Positions 39,219-52,205 of a DNA stretch of 64,000 nt are shown piece by piece. Origin of the DNA: Carallia brachiata (lineage: Eukaryota > Streptophyta > Magnoliopsida > Malpighiales > Rhizophoraceae). The notes under the pieces were generated by a model, which saw only the letters and a list, made by a program, of their open reading frames with translations, was not told the DNA's origin and searched no databases. Each line of letters starts with the position of its first letter. The stretch's first letter is position 1. The DNA lies in contig JADCRB010000068.1 in NCBI GenBank assembly GCA_021464245.1, forward strand, positions 11,397,432 through 11,461,431, in the 5' to 3' direction. The position numbers and the translations under genes were made by a program.

Positions 39219-41506
39219 TACTCACATCTAGGAATAGCAACAGGGAGGGGTAGGGGCAGGTATGTCATCCTCATCCCCATCCCTACTTTTGCACCCAGTC
39301 CCCAACCCCGACGGGGACGGGATTTAAATCCCCATCCCCATCCCCATCCATGCCGAGGATCGGGGATCTCTGTCATCGCCCCATTCCCGTCTTTAATTTA
39401 GACTGAAAATAAAAAAGATCAAAATTAACAAAACATGAAAATCTAAATACAAGAGTCCTCAAATCTAAATCCAAAGCATAATGAATCAGTATTCTAACAA
39501 CTATTTAACAATACAATAAGACATCAAAATGTATTATAGTTCAAGACTAATCATTTGCAAAGATCGCAACGAAATTTCAAACAAAGAAAATAATGGTAAA
39601 GCATTGTACACACCAATTTCCTCTTCAAGTCTCCAGCGTCTTCTTATTTTGTCAACTTAGTAACACAACTTTCAATTTCTTAATCTGTATTAATGTAACA
39701 ACAATGTAAAAATTAAGATAATAAGGACCACGAGATAATAAGCAAAAAGTGAGCAATTCCCAAAATTTGTTAGGGAAAATAATAAACAACAAAAATTTCA
39801 AGTTCATTAACTAACTAGGATATATAAAAACTGGGGACAAAGATATTTTTAGCTAAGAAAAGCACAATTTGTCTTTGCAGCTGTGCATGACCACTAGAAT
39901 TTACTTTCCCAAGCTCTAATTCTAGCCATCAGTAACACAACTATCAATTTTTTGATCTGCATTAATGTAAAAACAATGTAAAAATTGTAACTTTAAAAAG
40001 ACTAAAATCATTATAATTTATAGGTATAATTAAACGAAGAAAAATACCTGGTTCATCGGTGTTAAAATCTTCATTTAAAACACAATCTACTATCTCTTCC
40101 ATAGCTTTAGTCATACCACCTTCATAATAAGAAAAAAAATTCCATTAATTATACAGACAAGCTATGCCACTTTGAAAGTGACATGTTCAACAACCTCCAA
40201 CAGTTAAGCAGGGGCATATATTATACATAGAAACAAAGAAAAAATTTGATCATCAATATAGACGTTGAAGGCAACAAATTAAAAAATATGATTTTATTAT
40301 TAAGTATTTGTGCAAGGTCTTTGTGCAATTAGTTTTCTTTTTTCTTTTTTTTTTTTAGCAAGTGTAATTAATTTTCAAAAACACTGGAATTAAATGGCCA
40401 AAGAAACGGTCTTCTGAAGTTCCAAAAACTCTAGGATTAAATGGCTAAGTAACATCCTATGCTGTTTTTTTTTTCTTAGGTAATTTCTCCCGTATTGCAC
40501 ATTTTATTTTCTACTCCCTGAAGTTCTTTGTCTGTAAACCTACACGTCCACTCATAGATCAAAAAATCATCCAATCGTAATCAACAAATTGAATTGAGAA
40601 AGATTTCAAGGAAGCCCTAGAAATTTTCTATACGTTGATCTTAGAGTCTAAACTCTAAACTCTAATCTCTAGAGACGATGAAAATTTAATTCTTCTACCC
40701 AATAGATTAGAAATAAATTTGCCAATAATAATTTTTAGTCAACTTTGTTTCGGACTTACAAGGTTTGGAAATTGAGGAATCTGATAGTTTCTTTTTTTGT
40801 TAGACCAAATGAAATCTGATATCTTGTAACCCATTTCATAGGTTAAGAGTCTTAAAACCCACATAAGCCTATCCAACAATGTACCTCTTGAGTAAAACTT
40901 TAGGATACCGTTCTCCAATATCAGGACTTTAATTTTTGCCCTTTTGCAAAGCTCTAAGGAATGACTGTCAAACAAAAAGACAACCCAGACGAAGGGGTGT
41001 GAACTAGTAGTTGTGGATGCTAATTGAATTTGAATCGAGAAAAATGCTGCTATAGCATTCATAGTAACTATAAAGAGTGAAGGAATAAGATTTTACCTGA
41101 GAAGGAACAATATTTCACTGCAGCAATGACTCCAATTGCCACCTACAGCCGACAGAGAAATTTTGAGAAAGAATTTAGAGGCACAGGCAAGCAGGTAGAG
41201 GTAGGAAGAAGAAAAGGATTAAGGAAAGTGGATTTAGGTTTTGATATATAATTACTAAAATTTTTATAAATTTTTTATATAGATATTATGTAAAGGATAA
41301 AAAAGTAAATGTCATAAGGGAAAACGGAAACAAGTACGAAGCGGGGACAGTTTATCCTGTCTCTATCCCAATCCCCGCTAAAAAATTCACGGAACAGGGA
41401 TTCCCGTCTCATTCTCCGGTCAAATGGCTTTAACCCGTACCCATTGAGACGGGTACGGAAAATATCTAATAGGTACGAGTAAAATTGTTATCCCTACTAC
41501 TCACAT
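39219..41506. mobile_element. Non-autonomous DNA transposon, 2.27 kb, with 9-bp TSD
   Basis: The element is 39228-41497, with ends CTAGGAATAGCAAC and (reverse complement of the right end) GTAGGGATAACAAT. It is flanked by TACTCACAT (39219-39227, 41498-41506). Both subterminal zones are rich in CCCCATCCCC / GGGGACGGG words in opposite orientation. The interior holds a diverged internal duplication (CAGTAACACAACT... at 39658 and 39930) and no transposase. The TAGG start suggests hAT (8-bp TSD expected), but the best flank match is 9 bp, which would fit MULE, so the superfamily is open. Confidence 0.75.
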
Positions 41507-41539
41507 TTGTGAAAGCTAAAATCAAACTAAGGAAAAGAG

Positions 41540-42180
41540 GAGTAATGGTGAAGGCAGTGACTAACGGTGGCGTCGATCAGCCGAAAAGGAAGACGCCTCA
41601 AAGCTTCACTGCACCTCTTTGGCTAATATTTATTTGAATTTTGATTTATTCATTTATTCGTAAAATACAATTTTCTTATAGTAGTGGGTTTTGCAAATTA
41701 TTTATTCATTTTTTTTTATTTGAGACGAAGGTTTTGTAATTTATAATTATCAATTAATAAGAAGGAGAAGGAAAAGCAAAAGAGACAGCAGTGGCACTAG
41801 CAGCAATAGCAGCAAGTCGCAGCGAGTGAGTGAGTGAGTGGGTGGAAAAAGGGGTGGGATTTGAAACGGAGAGGAGCAGCGAAAAGAAGAACCCACCACA
41901 AATGAGAATTTTTGACAAAAATTCCTCCACCATGGCCTTCTTCCCCTACGCCCTTCGCTACTGTTGTACCTGTTGCTCCGCCCTCAACCCCTTCTCCGTC
42001 ATCGACTTTGCTGCCAAGATCCGGTCCTGCCCCTTTTACTTCCACTGCAACCACTTTCCCCCTCACTTTCTACCACAACCAAGATCTGTTATTGCCGAGT
42101 TCATGGGTTTGTGTGTTTGGGATGTCAAAGGCAACAATTGTTTTTTATTCTGTTAAATAGGAAAGAAAAGGGAAAAAAGA
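41540..42180. other. GC-rich island with overlapping open frames, possible gene fragment
   Basis: Positions 41544-41620 open with an ATG frame (MVKAVTNGGVDQPKRK). Positions 41800-42160 stay open in several frames: + 41830-42156 and 41912-42160, - 41797-42066. The sequence is much richer in C/G than its neighbours and starts with GAGT repeats. I recognise no product in any frame. A first exon or retrocopied gene fragment is possible. The multiple open frames probably reflect composition. Confidence 0.3.
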
Positions 42181-42649
42181 AATAAAAATGAAATACAACT
42201 GCAGAATTTGTGTTATGAAACTGTTTTTCTTGCTATTATTGGCCTTTAATTGACCTTTAATTGATTTAGAATCACTGCTTTAACTAAAAATAGATTGACT
42301 AAAATTTCCACCCTTACTTTGAAGTAATCGCGTAACTAAAAGTAAATTGAGTCGTAAATTTTTTGTTCCAACAGTTGAAACGTACGACATGTCTCACAAT
42401 ATTATTATCAAAGACAATTATCCAAAAATTTACACAATTTATTTACTTATGTGAATAATGAGCATATCTTGAATTTAATATATTAAAGCAAATTAATTAC
42501 TCATTTAATGAAAATATAATTTTCAAAAGCAAATAAAGTTACGAATACAAATGACTTTCTAATACATAAATAATAAAATGTGTAATTTCTTCTAACTATA
42601 CATTAATTAGATTTGGGGGTATAATTGTTATTTTTAATTAAAAAAAAAA

Positions 42650-42835
42650 TTTTCTCTCTACTTTCTCCGTTTATCCAAATAAATCATTCTTTTCTTACTA
42701 TTTTCTTTCTTTACATTTTTCTTATCACTCCAAATAATATAAGAGAAAATTATATTCTCTCTTTCCATTTTTTTTCTCACTACTTTCTTTCTCTCCACTT
42801 TATATCCTATAACTTTTTGCACTTCAAACAAAGTA
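42650..42835. mobile_element. Truncated Harbinger/Tourist-like MITE
   Basis: The right end CAAACAAAGTA followed by TTA (42836-42838) matches the ends of the MITEs at 53129-53384 and 27054-27302. The interior has the same TTTCTTTCTCTCC / TTATCACTCC composition. No matching left end is present. Confidence 0.4.
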
Positions 42836-42989
42836 TTAGTGATTGGTTACTCATTTGGCTTTAAAAAATGATGATGATAAAAATAATAATAATAATAAAG
42901 AGAAGAAATAAAAAAAAGAGAAAATCTCCATAATAATATTAATAATAATAAATGTCACATTTTGTTTCCAAGAATAAATTATGAAACTT

Positions 42990-45965
42990 CACTAAACCTA
43001 CATATAAGGAGTCTCAATTTCAACTAACGTTGTCATTTATAAATTTAATATATGAATAAATCTTGAATTTTACAAATTTTAACAAATGAAACATTACATT
43101 TAATGAACAAAAAATGTCCTATAGGATTTTTGTTTTTCAAATTCAACCTAGCGTCAAATCATGCAAACAGAAATCATTAGAACGCATAGTATTCCAAGAT
43201 AAAATAATGAATCATTAGAACGCATAGCATTCCAAGATAAAATAATGAACTTGATGATATAGAATAAAGGCAAAATCAAAATTATGCAATTTAGATGAGT
43301 TGAATTGGGTCCTAAAATAGAAAATCAAGCCAAATTATCCATATTAAGCTAATCTACTAAACTCCAATTTATTAATCCTAATATAAGATTTTTTTTTTCA
43401 GGAAATGTGAAAAATCATCTTCGTTTAACTAATTATGTTAGTTGCTCTCAAAAAAACAAAACTAATTATGTTAGTTAGCATCATCTGTGACTAGCAAAAA
43501 AATATACGATAAAAGAAAAGGAAGAACCACAATTGAGAAAATAAAATGAATTTTTCATGTCTACTCACTTCGTTAAAGAGGAGTAAATGTAGAAAATATC
43601 GCGTAAATTACATAAACAATCTTGGTTTTATCCCCTTGAAGAGAAATTTCTATTTACAATATGTAATCAATGTAATTGGCTTATAAGGTGGATTTTATTT
43701 CCCTTTCAAGCTTTTTTCCAGATAAAAAGTAACATATCATACATTTACATCTTATGTTGTCCTATATAAGTAGTACAAGTCTTGGCTCATAGTAAGCATG
43801 GAAAGGTCTCTTAGATTAGTAAGATTAGAGTTGGCACAAAGAATTGGAAATGATTTCTAGTCAGTCGGCGATTTACCAAAAAATTAATTGAAGATATAAG
43901 ATATCAACTTTTAATTTTCTGGTAGATCGTCCATCTGATTGGAACTTGATTCCATTTGAAGTCAAAACGCTAAATTTGAAGATCAAATCTAGCCGATCAA
44001 CGAACTACCAAAAAATGATTGTGGAGCCAACACTGCTTTTTTCTTTATTTTATGGTAAATCACTGATCAAATGAAAATTCATTTCTTCACGCAGATACTA
44101 TTGTATCATACGAAATTGTGCTTGTTAACGTGCATAAGGACAACATTTTTTTTTCTTTCTTGATTTCTAATATTTACATTTTGAAATGCTCCACATTGTG
44201 CCATTAGGTTCTCAGATTTAAATTTATTTGTTCTCAAGTGCGATTTGTTGTTTGCATATTTCATTTCTCCATAAGACATTGATTGTTCAATTTCATTTTT
44301 TTTTTTGGAAAAATTTAATTTTTATCTATGGAACTTTTAATTGTTTTTCCAAAGCACAGTCCAAATACTATTTTATTTGCAATAAAAAAAAAGACATATA
44401 AAACGGGTGCCTAATTGCTTTATTCTTATCATCTTAATCACATTTACAATGTGCTTTCTCCGTGGTGCGTTGAGAAGTCTCATAATAGGTTTCTAATTTT
44501 AACCATGAGCTACTGTAGTCTCCACAAATTATAAACAACATAATAGAGCAAGTCTATCCGACAATTTTGTAGAGGGAAGTTTCTCAAATCATAAGCTAAA
44601 GGCAAATTTTTTTTTTTTTGTGCAACCAAAAGATTAAAATGTACAACTCATTGAAACATATAGTTATAAGATTCAAAATGCATGATAGTTTATTATAAAA
44701 TAAAGTAAAGTTTTTAATTTATGTTTTGTTAATACTAAAATATTTTAAGGTTACTTCGTAAAAAATGTAATTGGTAATAAAATAAGGAAACATTGTAATT
44801 AATTTAAAATTTTGACAATCCTCGGATGTTCACAATCTTATACATTAAATTGTGCGGCTTTTACCAATTGTATTTGATGTCGCTATCCCTATCTCATGCA
44901 ATCGCTTATGTGTGCCTATACGTTAGAGATGCTTACTTGCGAAATTTTCATACCCTCTGATTAGATTATATACATGAATAATTCGAAATTTCGCTAACAT
45001 TATGACACTCCTACATGAATCATTACATAAGAGAAGAGAAATGCTAACAAATTGACATTCTAATTTGAATATTAATTTTTTGAAAAAAAGCTTAATAGAG
45101 GAGTGAATAACATGACTTTACAGTTATTATCAAGTACACAATTTACTTGCACATGTGGGCATCAAATGATGCTTTCTAATTGTTTTTCACTTCTACAAGC
45201 TTTCCGTGCAATTGCTTATCTATGTGCCACATAAAAATTTGTTGCGCATAATATGTAAAATTAGGGAACAATCTTAATGTTATCAACTTCAATTGAACTT
45301 TCCAATTTAAAAGTAATCAATATGTTTGCCTCTTTGACTGGATTTTATTTCCTTTTGAGGTATTATTCTATATAAGGAATAAAATTTCATATATTGTCTA
45401 CTATACTTTATCTTATATGATTAGTGATTTTCCTATTGGTGATTAAACGTTAATCTAAGGTAGTTATGGGAAGTCTAACTTTAAAAAATTGTAGTTATGG
45501 TAAGTCTTAATCAAGAAATAAGGTAGTTGACTTGGAAGTGATTTATTATGCAAATTTGATGCCAAATAAATGTTTATCTTTTTCTTTCTTTCTTTTCTTT
45601 TCTTTTTTTTTTTTTTGGCCAAAGTCCTCTTTGCTTTCTTTAAATTGAGTTTGTTTAAATTGTATTTAAGGGCAAATAAATGAAAGGGTTTTTGTATTTG
45701 TGATTTATTAAGAATTTAAACAAACAAAAGAAAAGGTAGGTTTTTTTAAAAAAATATAAATATTCAATTTGTGGGTAAAAAACCTATGTAGGTGGCTCAA
45801 ATAAAGAGAAGAAAATGGTTGCTCTTGCATGTCCCTTTGATCAAAAGTTGTTTCTAATAATTTTGTCATCCAAATTTTTTTTATTAATTGACTTCAACTA
45901 GAACTCGAGCTCTCTCCCTTGTGTTCTAAAGACCTAAGTACTTGAAGAACTAATGCAATATATAA
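42990..45965. repeat. Large tandem array, unit 1 (about 2.98 kb)
   Basis: The first of three direct copies. It begins ACTAAACCTACAT and shares ordered landmarks with units 2 and 3: AAAAATGTCCTATAGGAT (43110), TTTACCAAAAAATTAATTG (43873), GTCCTATATAAGTAGT (43759) and GATTAGTGATTTTCCTATTG (45419). It has its own 38-bp internal duplication (about 43170-43247) and lacks an AACAAGAGATTTATCC segment present in units 2 and 3. No open frame of meaningful length is conserved, and no protein, LTR or terminal inverted repeat was recognised. Confidence 0.85.
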
Positions 45966-48913
45966 AGAACTAAACCTACATTTAAGAATTCTTCATTGAA
46001 TTTAAATTAACTTTGTTATTTATAGGCTTAATATATTAATAAACCTTGAATTTTGCAAATTTTCACAAATGAAACATAACATTTAATGAACGAAAAATGT
46101 CCTATAGGATTTTTATTTTTCAAATTTAACTCAGCGTCAAATCATACAACATAAATTATTAAAACACATATTATTCGAAGTTAAAATATTGAAATTGATA
46201 ATGTAAAATAAAGGCAAAAGCAAAATTACGCAATTTAGATGAGTCGAATTGGATTATTAAATTAGAAGTGCAAGCCAAATTATCCATATTAAGTTTAACC
46301 CACTAAACTCCAGTTTATTAATCCTAATATAGATTTTTTTTTTAGAAAACGTAAAAGATCATCTTCGTTTAACTAATTGTGTTAGTTAGCATCATCTGCA
46401 ATTAACTAAGCGTATACGACAAAAGAAAAGAAAGAACTACAATTGAGAAAATAAAATCAACTTTTCATGTCTACTCACTTTATTAAACGTGGAGTAAATG
46501 TAGAAAATATCGTGTAAAACCTGTTGCATTGTAAAATATATAAACAATCTTCATTTTATCCACTTGAAGAGAAATTTCTATTTAAAATATGTAATCAATG
46601 TAGTTGGCTTATAAGGTAGATTTCATTTCCCTTTCAAGTTTTTTTTCAAGATAAAGAATAACATATCATACATTGTACATCTTATATTGTCCTATACAAG
46701 TAGTATAAGTCTTGGCTCATATTAAGCATAGAAAGGTCTGTTAGATTAAGATTAGAGTTGGCACAAAGGATTGGAAGTGATTTCTAGTCAGTCGATAGTT
46801 TACCAAAAAATTAATTGAAGATATATGATATCAATCTTTAATTTTTTGGTAAATCGTTGATCTAATTAGAACTTGATTTCATTTGAAGTCAAAATGCTAA
46901 ATTTGAAGATCAATTTTAGTAGATCAATAATTTACCAAAAAATGATAATGGAGATAACATCTTATTTTTCTTTTTTTTTTTAATCGTAAATCATTGATCA
47001 AATTGAAATTCACGTGGAGATACTAATATATGATACGGTAATGTGCTTGTTAATGCACATAAGGACATTATTTTTTTTTCTTTAAATCCTTACATTTACA
47101 TTTTGAAATGCTCCATGTTGTACCATGAGGTTCTTAGATTCTAATTTATTATTTCTCGAGTATGATTTGTTTGTTACACATTTCATTTTTCCAAAAGACA
47201 TGGATTGTTCTATTTAAAATTTTTTCGGTTAAATTTAATTTTTATCCATGGTATATCCATATTTTTGGTAAGTTTTGATTTTTTTTCCCCATAGAACAGT
47301 ACAAAGATTATTTTATTTGCAATTTGAAAATTCCTACTTCATCATTTGCAACCAAAAAAAAAAAGATAAAGGGGGTGCCTAATTGCTTTATTTTTATTAT
47401 CTTAATCACATTTGCAATTTGCTTTCTCTACCGAGCATTGACAAGTCTCAGGATAAGTTTCTAATTTTAATTATCAGCTGTTGTAGTCTCAACAAATTAT
47501 AAAGGACATGATAGAACAAGTCTATTCAATAAATTGTAGAGGGAAGTTTCAAATCATGAGCTGAAGCCAAAATTTTTGTTTTTTTCTTAAACCAAAAGAT
47601 TAAAATGTAAAATTTTATTGAAACATATAGTTATGAAATTCAAATTTTAAGATAATTTATTTTAAGTTAAAGTAAAATTGTTAATTTCTGTTGTGTTAAT
47701 ACTAAAATATTTGGAGGCTATTTTGTAAGAAATCTAATTGGTAACAAAGTAGAAAACATTGTAAGTAATTAAAAAACTGGTGAATCCTCAGATGTACACA
47801 ATCTTATTCTGTAAATTGTGTATAACTTCTAATCTAATTGTATTGGATGCCGCTATCCTTATCTTGAGCAATCGCTTATTTGTGCCTCTATGTAGAGATG
47901 CTTACTTTGGGAAACTTTCATACCCTCTAATTGGATTAGATACATAAACAATTCAGAATTTAGCTAACATTATGACATTCCTACATGAATCATTACATAA
48001 GAGAACAAAAATGCCAACAAATTCACATTCTAATTTGAACATAAATTTTTTGTAAAAAGCCTGATAGAGAACTGAATAACATAACTTTACAGTTATTGTC
48101 AATCACACAATTTACTTGCACATGTTTGCATCAAATGATGCTTTCTAACTGTTCTCCACTTCTACAAGCTTCCCGTGCAACTGCTTATTTATGCGCTGCA
48201 TAAAAATTTGCTGCGCATAATATGTAAAATTAGGGAACAATCTTAATGTTATCAACTTCAATTGAACTTTCCAATTTTGAAGTAATCAGTGTGTTTGCCT
48301 CTTTGACTAGATTTTATTTCCTTTTGGGGTATTATTCCATATAAAAAATAAAATTTTATATATTGTCTACCACACATTATCTTATATGATTAGCGATTTT
48401 CCTATTGGTGATTAAACATTAATCTAAGATAGTCATGGGGAGCCCAACCTTAAAAAATGGTAGTTATGGTTAGTCTTAATCAAGAAATAAGGTAGTTGAA
48501 TGTCTATCTTTTTCTTCTTTCTTTTCTTTTCTTTTTTCTTTTTGGTGAAAGCCTCTTTGCTTTTTTTAAATTGAGTATGTTTAAATTATACTTAAGAGCA
48601 ATAGAATGACAGGGTTTATAAAAACAAGAGATTTATCCCATGTTTTGTATTTGTGATTCATTAAGAATTTAAACAAACAAAAGAAAAGGTTAGGTTTTTA
48701 AAAAAAATTATTCAATTTGTGGGCAAAAAACCTGTATAGGTGGCTCAAATAGAGTAAAGAAAATAGTCGCTTTTACATGTCCCCTTTGATCAAACGCTTT
48801 TTTAAATAATTTTGTCATCCATTTTTTTTTTTATTAACTTAATTGGAACTTAAGCTCTCTCCCTTGTGTTCTAGAGGACCTAAACACTTGAAGAACTAAT
48901 GCAATATATGAAC
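45966..48913. repeat. Large tandem array, unit 2 (about 2.95 kb)
   Basis: The second direct copy, collinear with unit 1. By eye it is roughly 85-90% identical. It lacks about 40 bp that units 1 and 3 share after AAGGTAGTTG (at about 48497). Its hairpin-forming motif (46799-46853) is the best preserved, with 16-base perfect arms TTTACCAAAAAATTAA. Confidence 0.85.
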
Positions 48914-51645
48914 AACGAAACCTACGTTTATGGATTCTTTACTGTATTTTAATTAATGTTGTTTTTTATAGGCTTAATATATAAACAAACCTTCAATTTT
49001 GCAAATTTTCACAAATGAAACATGACATTTAATGAATGAAAAATGTCCTAAAGTATTTTTGTTTTTCAAATCTAACCTAGTGTCAAATCACACAACATAA
49101 ATTATTAGAACGCATATTATGTCAAGTTAAAATAGAGAAATTGATGACGTAGAATAAAGGCAAAAGCAAAATTATACAATTTAGATGAGTCAAATTGGGT
49201 CACTAAATTAGAAGTCCAAACCAAACTATCCATATTTAGCTTAACCCACTAAACTCCAATTTATTAATCCTAATATAGGATCTTTTTTTTAGAAAATGTA
49301 AACGATCATCTTCGTTTAACTAATTACGTTAGTTAGCATCATCTATGATTAACTAAAAATATACGATAAAAAGGAACCCCAATTAACAAAATAAAATCAA
49401 CTTTTCATGTCTATTCACTTCATTAAACGTGGAGTAAATGTGGAAAATATCGCGTAGAATTTGTCACATGTAAAATATGTAAACAATCTTGGTTTTATCC
49501 ACTCGAAGAGAAATTTCTATTTAAAATATGTAATCAATGTAGTTGGCTTATAAGATGGATTTCATTTCCCTTTCAAGCTTTTTTCCAGATAAAAAGTAAC
49601 ATATCATACATTTTACATCTTATATTGTCCTATATAAGTAGTACAAGTCTTGGCTCATATTAAGCATTGAAAGGTCTCTTAGATTAGCAGGATTAGAGTT
49701 GGCATAAAGAATTGGTAGTGATTTCTAATCAGTTGGCGGTTTACCAAAAAATTAATTGAAGACACTGGATTTCAATCTTTAATTTTCTGGTAAATCATCG
49801 ATCTGATTAGAAGTTAATTCCATTTGAAGTCAAGACACTAAATTTGAAGATCAATTCTAGCCGATCAACAAACTACTAAAAAATGATTGTGGAGCTAGCA
49901 TCACTTTTTTCTTTATTTTATGGTAAATCATGGATCAAATTGAAATTCATTTTTTCGTGGAGATATTATTATATCATATGAAATTATGCTTGTTAATGTG
50001 CATAATGATAATATTTTTTTTCTTTCTTGATTCCTAATGTTTACATTTTGAAATGCTCCACATTGTACAATTAGTTTCTCAGATTTCAATTTATTTTTTC
50101 TGAAGTACGATTTGTTGATTGCATATTTCATTACTACACAAGACATTGATTGTACAATTTCAATTTTGTTGGAAAATTTTAATTTTTATCTATGGTATAT
50201 CCTTATTTTTGGCAACTTTTAATCGTTTTCCCAAAGCACAGTCTAAAGACAATTTTATTTATAACAAAAAAAATAGAAATATAAAAAGGTGCCTAATTGC
50301 TTTATTCTTACCATCTTAATCATATTTGCAATTTGCTTTCTCTGTGGAGTGTTGACAAGTCCCATGTTAGGTTTCTAATTTTAACCATGAGCCGCTTTAC
50401 TCTCTACAAATTATCAATGACATAATAGAACAAGTATGTTCGACAATTTTGCTGAGGGAAGTTTCTCAATTCATGAGCTAATAGCAATTTTTTTTTTTTT
50501 GCAACCAAAAGATTAAAATGTACAATTTCATTGAAACAAATAGTTTATAAGATTCAAATTGTAAGATAACTTATTATAAAATAAAGTAATTTGTTAATTT
50601 ATGTTTTCTTAATACTGAAATATTTGAAAGCTACTTCGTAAGAAATGTAATTGATAATAAAATAGGAAACATTTAAATTAATTTAAAAATTAATTAATCA
50701 TCGGATGTTCACAATCTTATACTTTAAATTACGCATGGCTTTTACCAATTGTATTTGATGTCATTGTCCTAATCTCGTGCAATCACTTATTTGTGCCTAT
50801 ATGCTAGAGATGCTTACTTGTGAAATTTTCATACCCTCTAATTGGATTATATACATGAATAATTCGAAATTTAACTAACATTATGACATTTCTACATTAA
50901 TCATTACATAAGAGAATAGAAATGCTAATAAATTCTCATTCTTATTTGAATGTTAATTTTTTGAAAAAAGCTTGATGGAGAAGTGAACAACGTGACTTTA
51001 CGGTTATTTTCAAATACATTATTTACTTGCATATGCTGGCGTCAAATGATGATTTATTATCATTCTTCACTTTTATAGGCTTCCCGTGCAATTGCTTATT
51101 TGTGCACTGCGTAAAAATTTGTTGCGCATAATATGTAAAATTAACGAACAATCTTATTGTGATCAACTTCAATTGAACTTTCTAGTTTAAAAGTAATAAA
51201 TGTGTTTGCCTCTTTGACTGGATTTTATTTCTTTTTTAGTTATTATTCCATATAAAGAATAAAATTTCATATATTGTCTATCATACATTATCTTATATGA
51301 TTAGTGATTTTCCTGTTGGTGATTAAACGTCAATCTAAGGTAGCTATGGGAAGTCAAACCTTAAAAGATTTCAGTTATGGTTAGTTTTAATCAAGAAATA
51401 AGGTAGTTGTCTTGAAAGTGATTCATTATAAAAATTTTATGCCAAATAAATGTCTATCATTTTCTTTCTTTCTTTTTTTGCTTTTCTTTAGTTTTTTTGG
51501 TGAAAGTCTCTTCACTTTTTTTAAATTGAGTATGTTTAAATTGAACTTAAGAGCAAATGAATGAAAGGGTTTGTGAAAACAAGAGATTTATCCGGTGTTT
51601 TGTATTTGTGATTTATTAAGAATTATAACAAACAAAAGAAAAGGT
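48914..51645. repeat. Large tandem array, unit 3 (about 2.73 kb, right end missing)
   Basis: The third copy. It is collinear from CGAAACCTACGT to AACAAAAGAAAAGGTTAG (about 51645), where similarity stops. The last 240-270 bp of units 1 and 2 (the segment with AGGTGGCTCAAATA and CTCTCTCCCTTGTGTTCTA) is absent. Divergence is spread along the unit. Confidence 0.85.
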
Positions 51646-52205
51646 TAGAAATATTTTATATACCATAAATAATTGTTAACATACAAACTTGTTCTCACCT
51701 TTTGATTTTTGGTAAAATTTAGTCACACTTTTAGAGAGTGACAAATCATTTTATGAAACAATTTTTTTCCCACAAAATCTAGAATGTCGCTAAGACTATT
51801 AAGGAAAATATCAGAAATGCTGATGTGACAGACTTATGCGGTAAAAAAAAAACCGCCTGTACAGAAAAAAACAGGGTCTTATTACATGCCCAAAAAAAAA
51901 AAATGACAGGAAAAAATTTTTGGAATATAACTTGTTAGATTTATTATGTAATTATTTTAATTATAAGTGTAATTAAATAAAAAAAAATCATTATCTTTTT
52001 GTTACACAATGAATTCAGCTGGTTGTATAATAAATCTAATAAGTTACAGTACTGAAAAATCTTTCGACAACTTCTTCACTAACCATACAACTTTTTCTAA
52101 AAAAAAATAAAATAGCTGCTGTGGCATCTAAATCTAATCACATAAGCATTTGGGCCAATTAGGCTTATGGCCCAAACCCAAAATAACTTAAGTAATGAAA
52201 TCATA
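51646..52205. other. Intergenic DNA right of the array
   Basis: AT-rich with A runs. Nothing recognised. Confidence 0.5.

Noticed and set aside
42990..51645. Reading the tandem units as LTRs of one retrotransposon
   Set aside because: There are three abutting copies, not two separated ones. No TG...CA ends, primer-binding site, polypurine tract or gag-pol lies between them.
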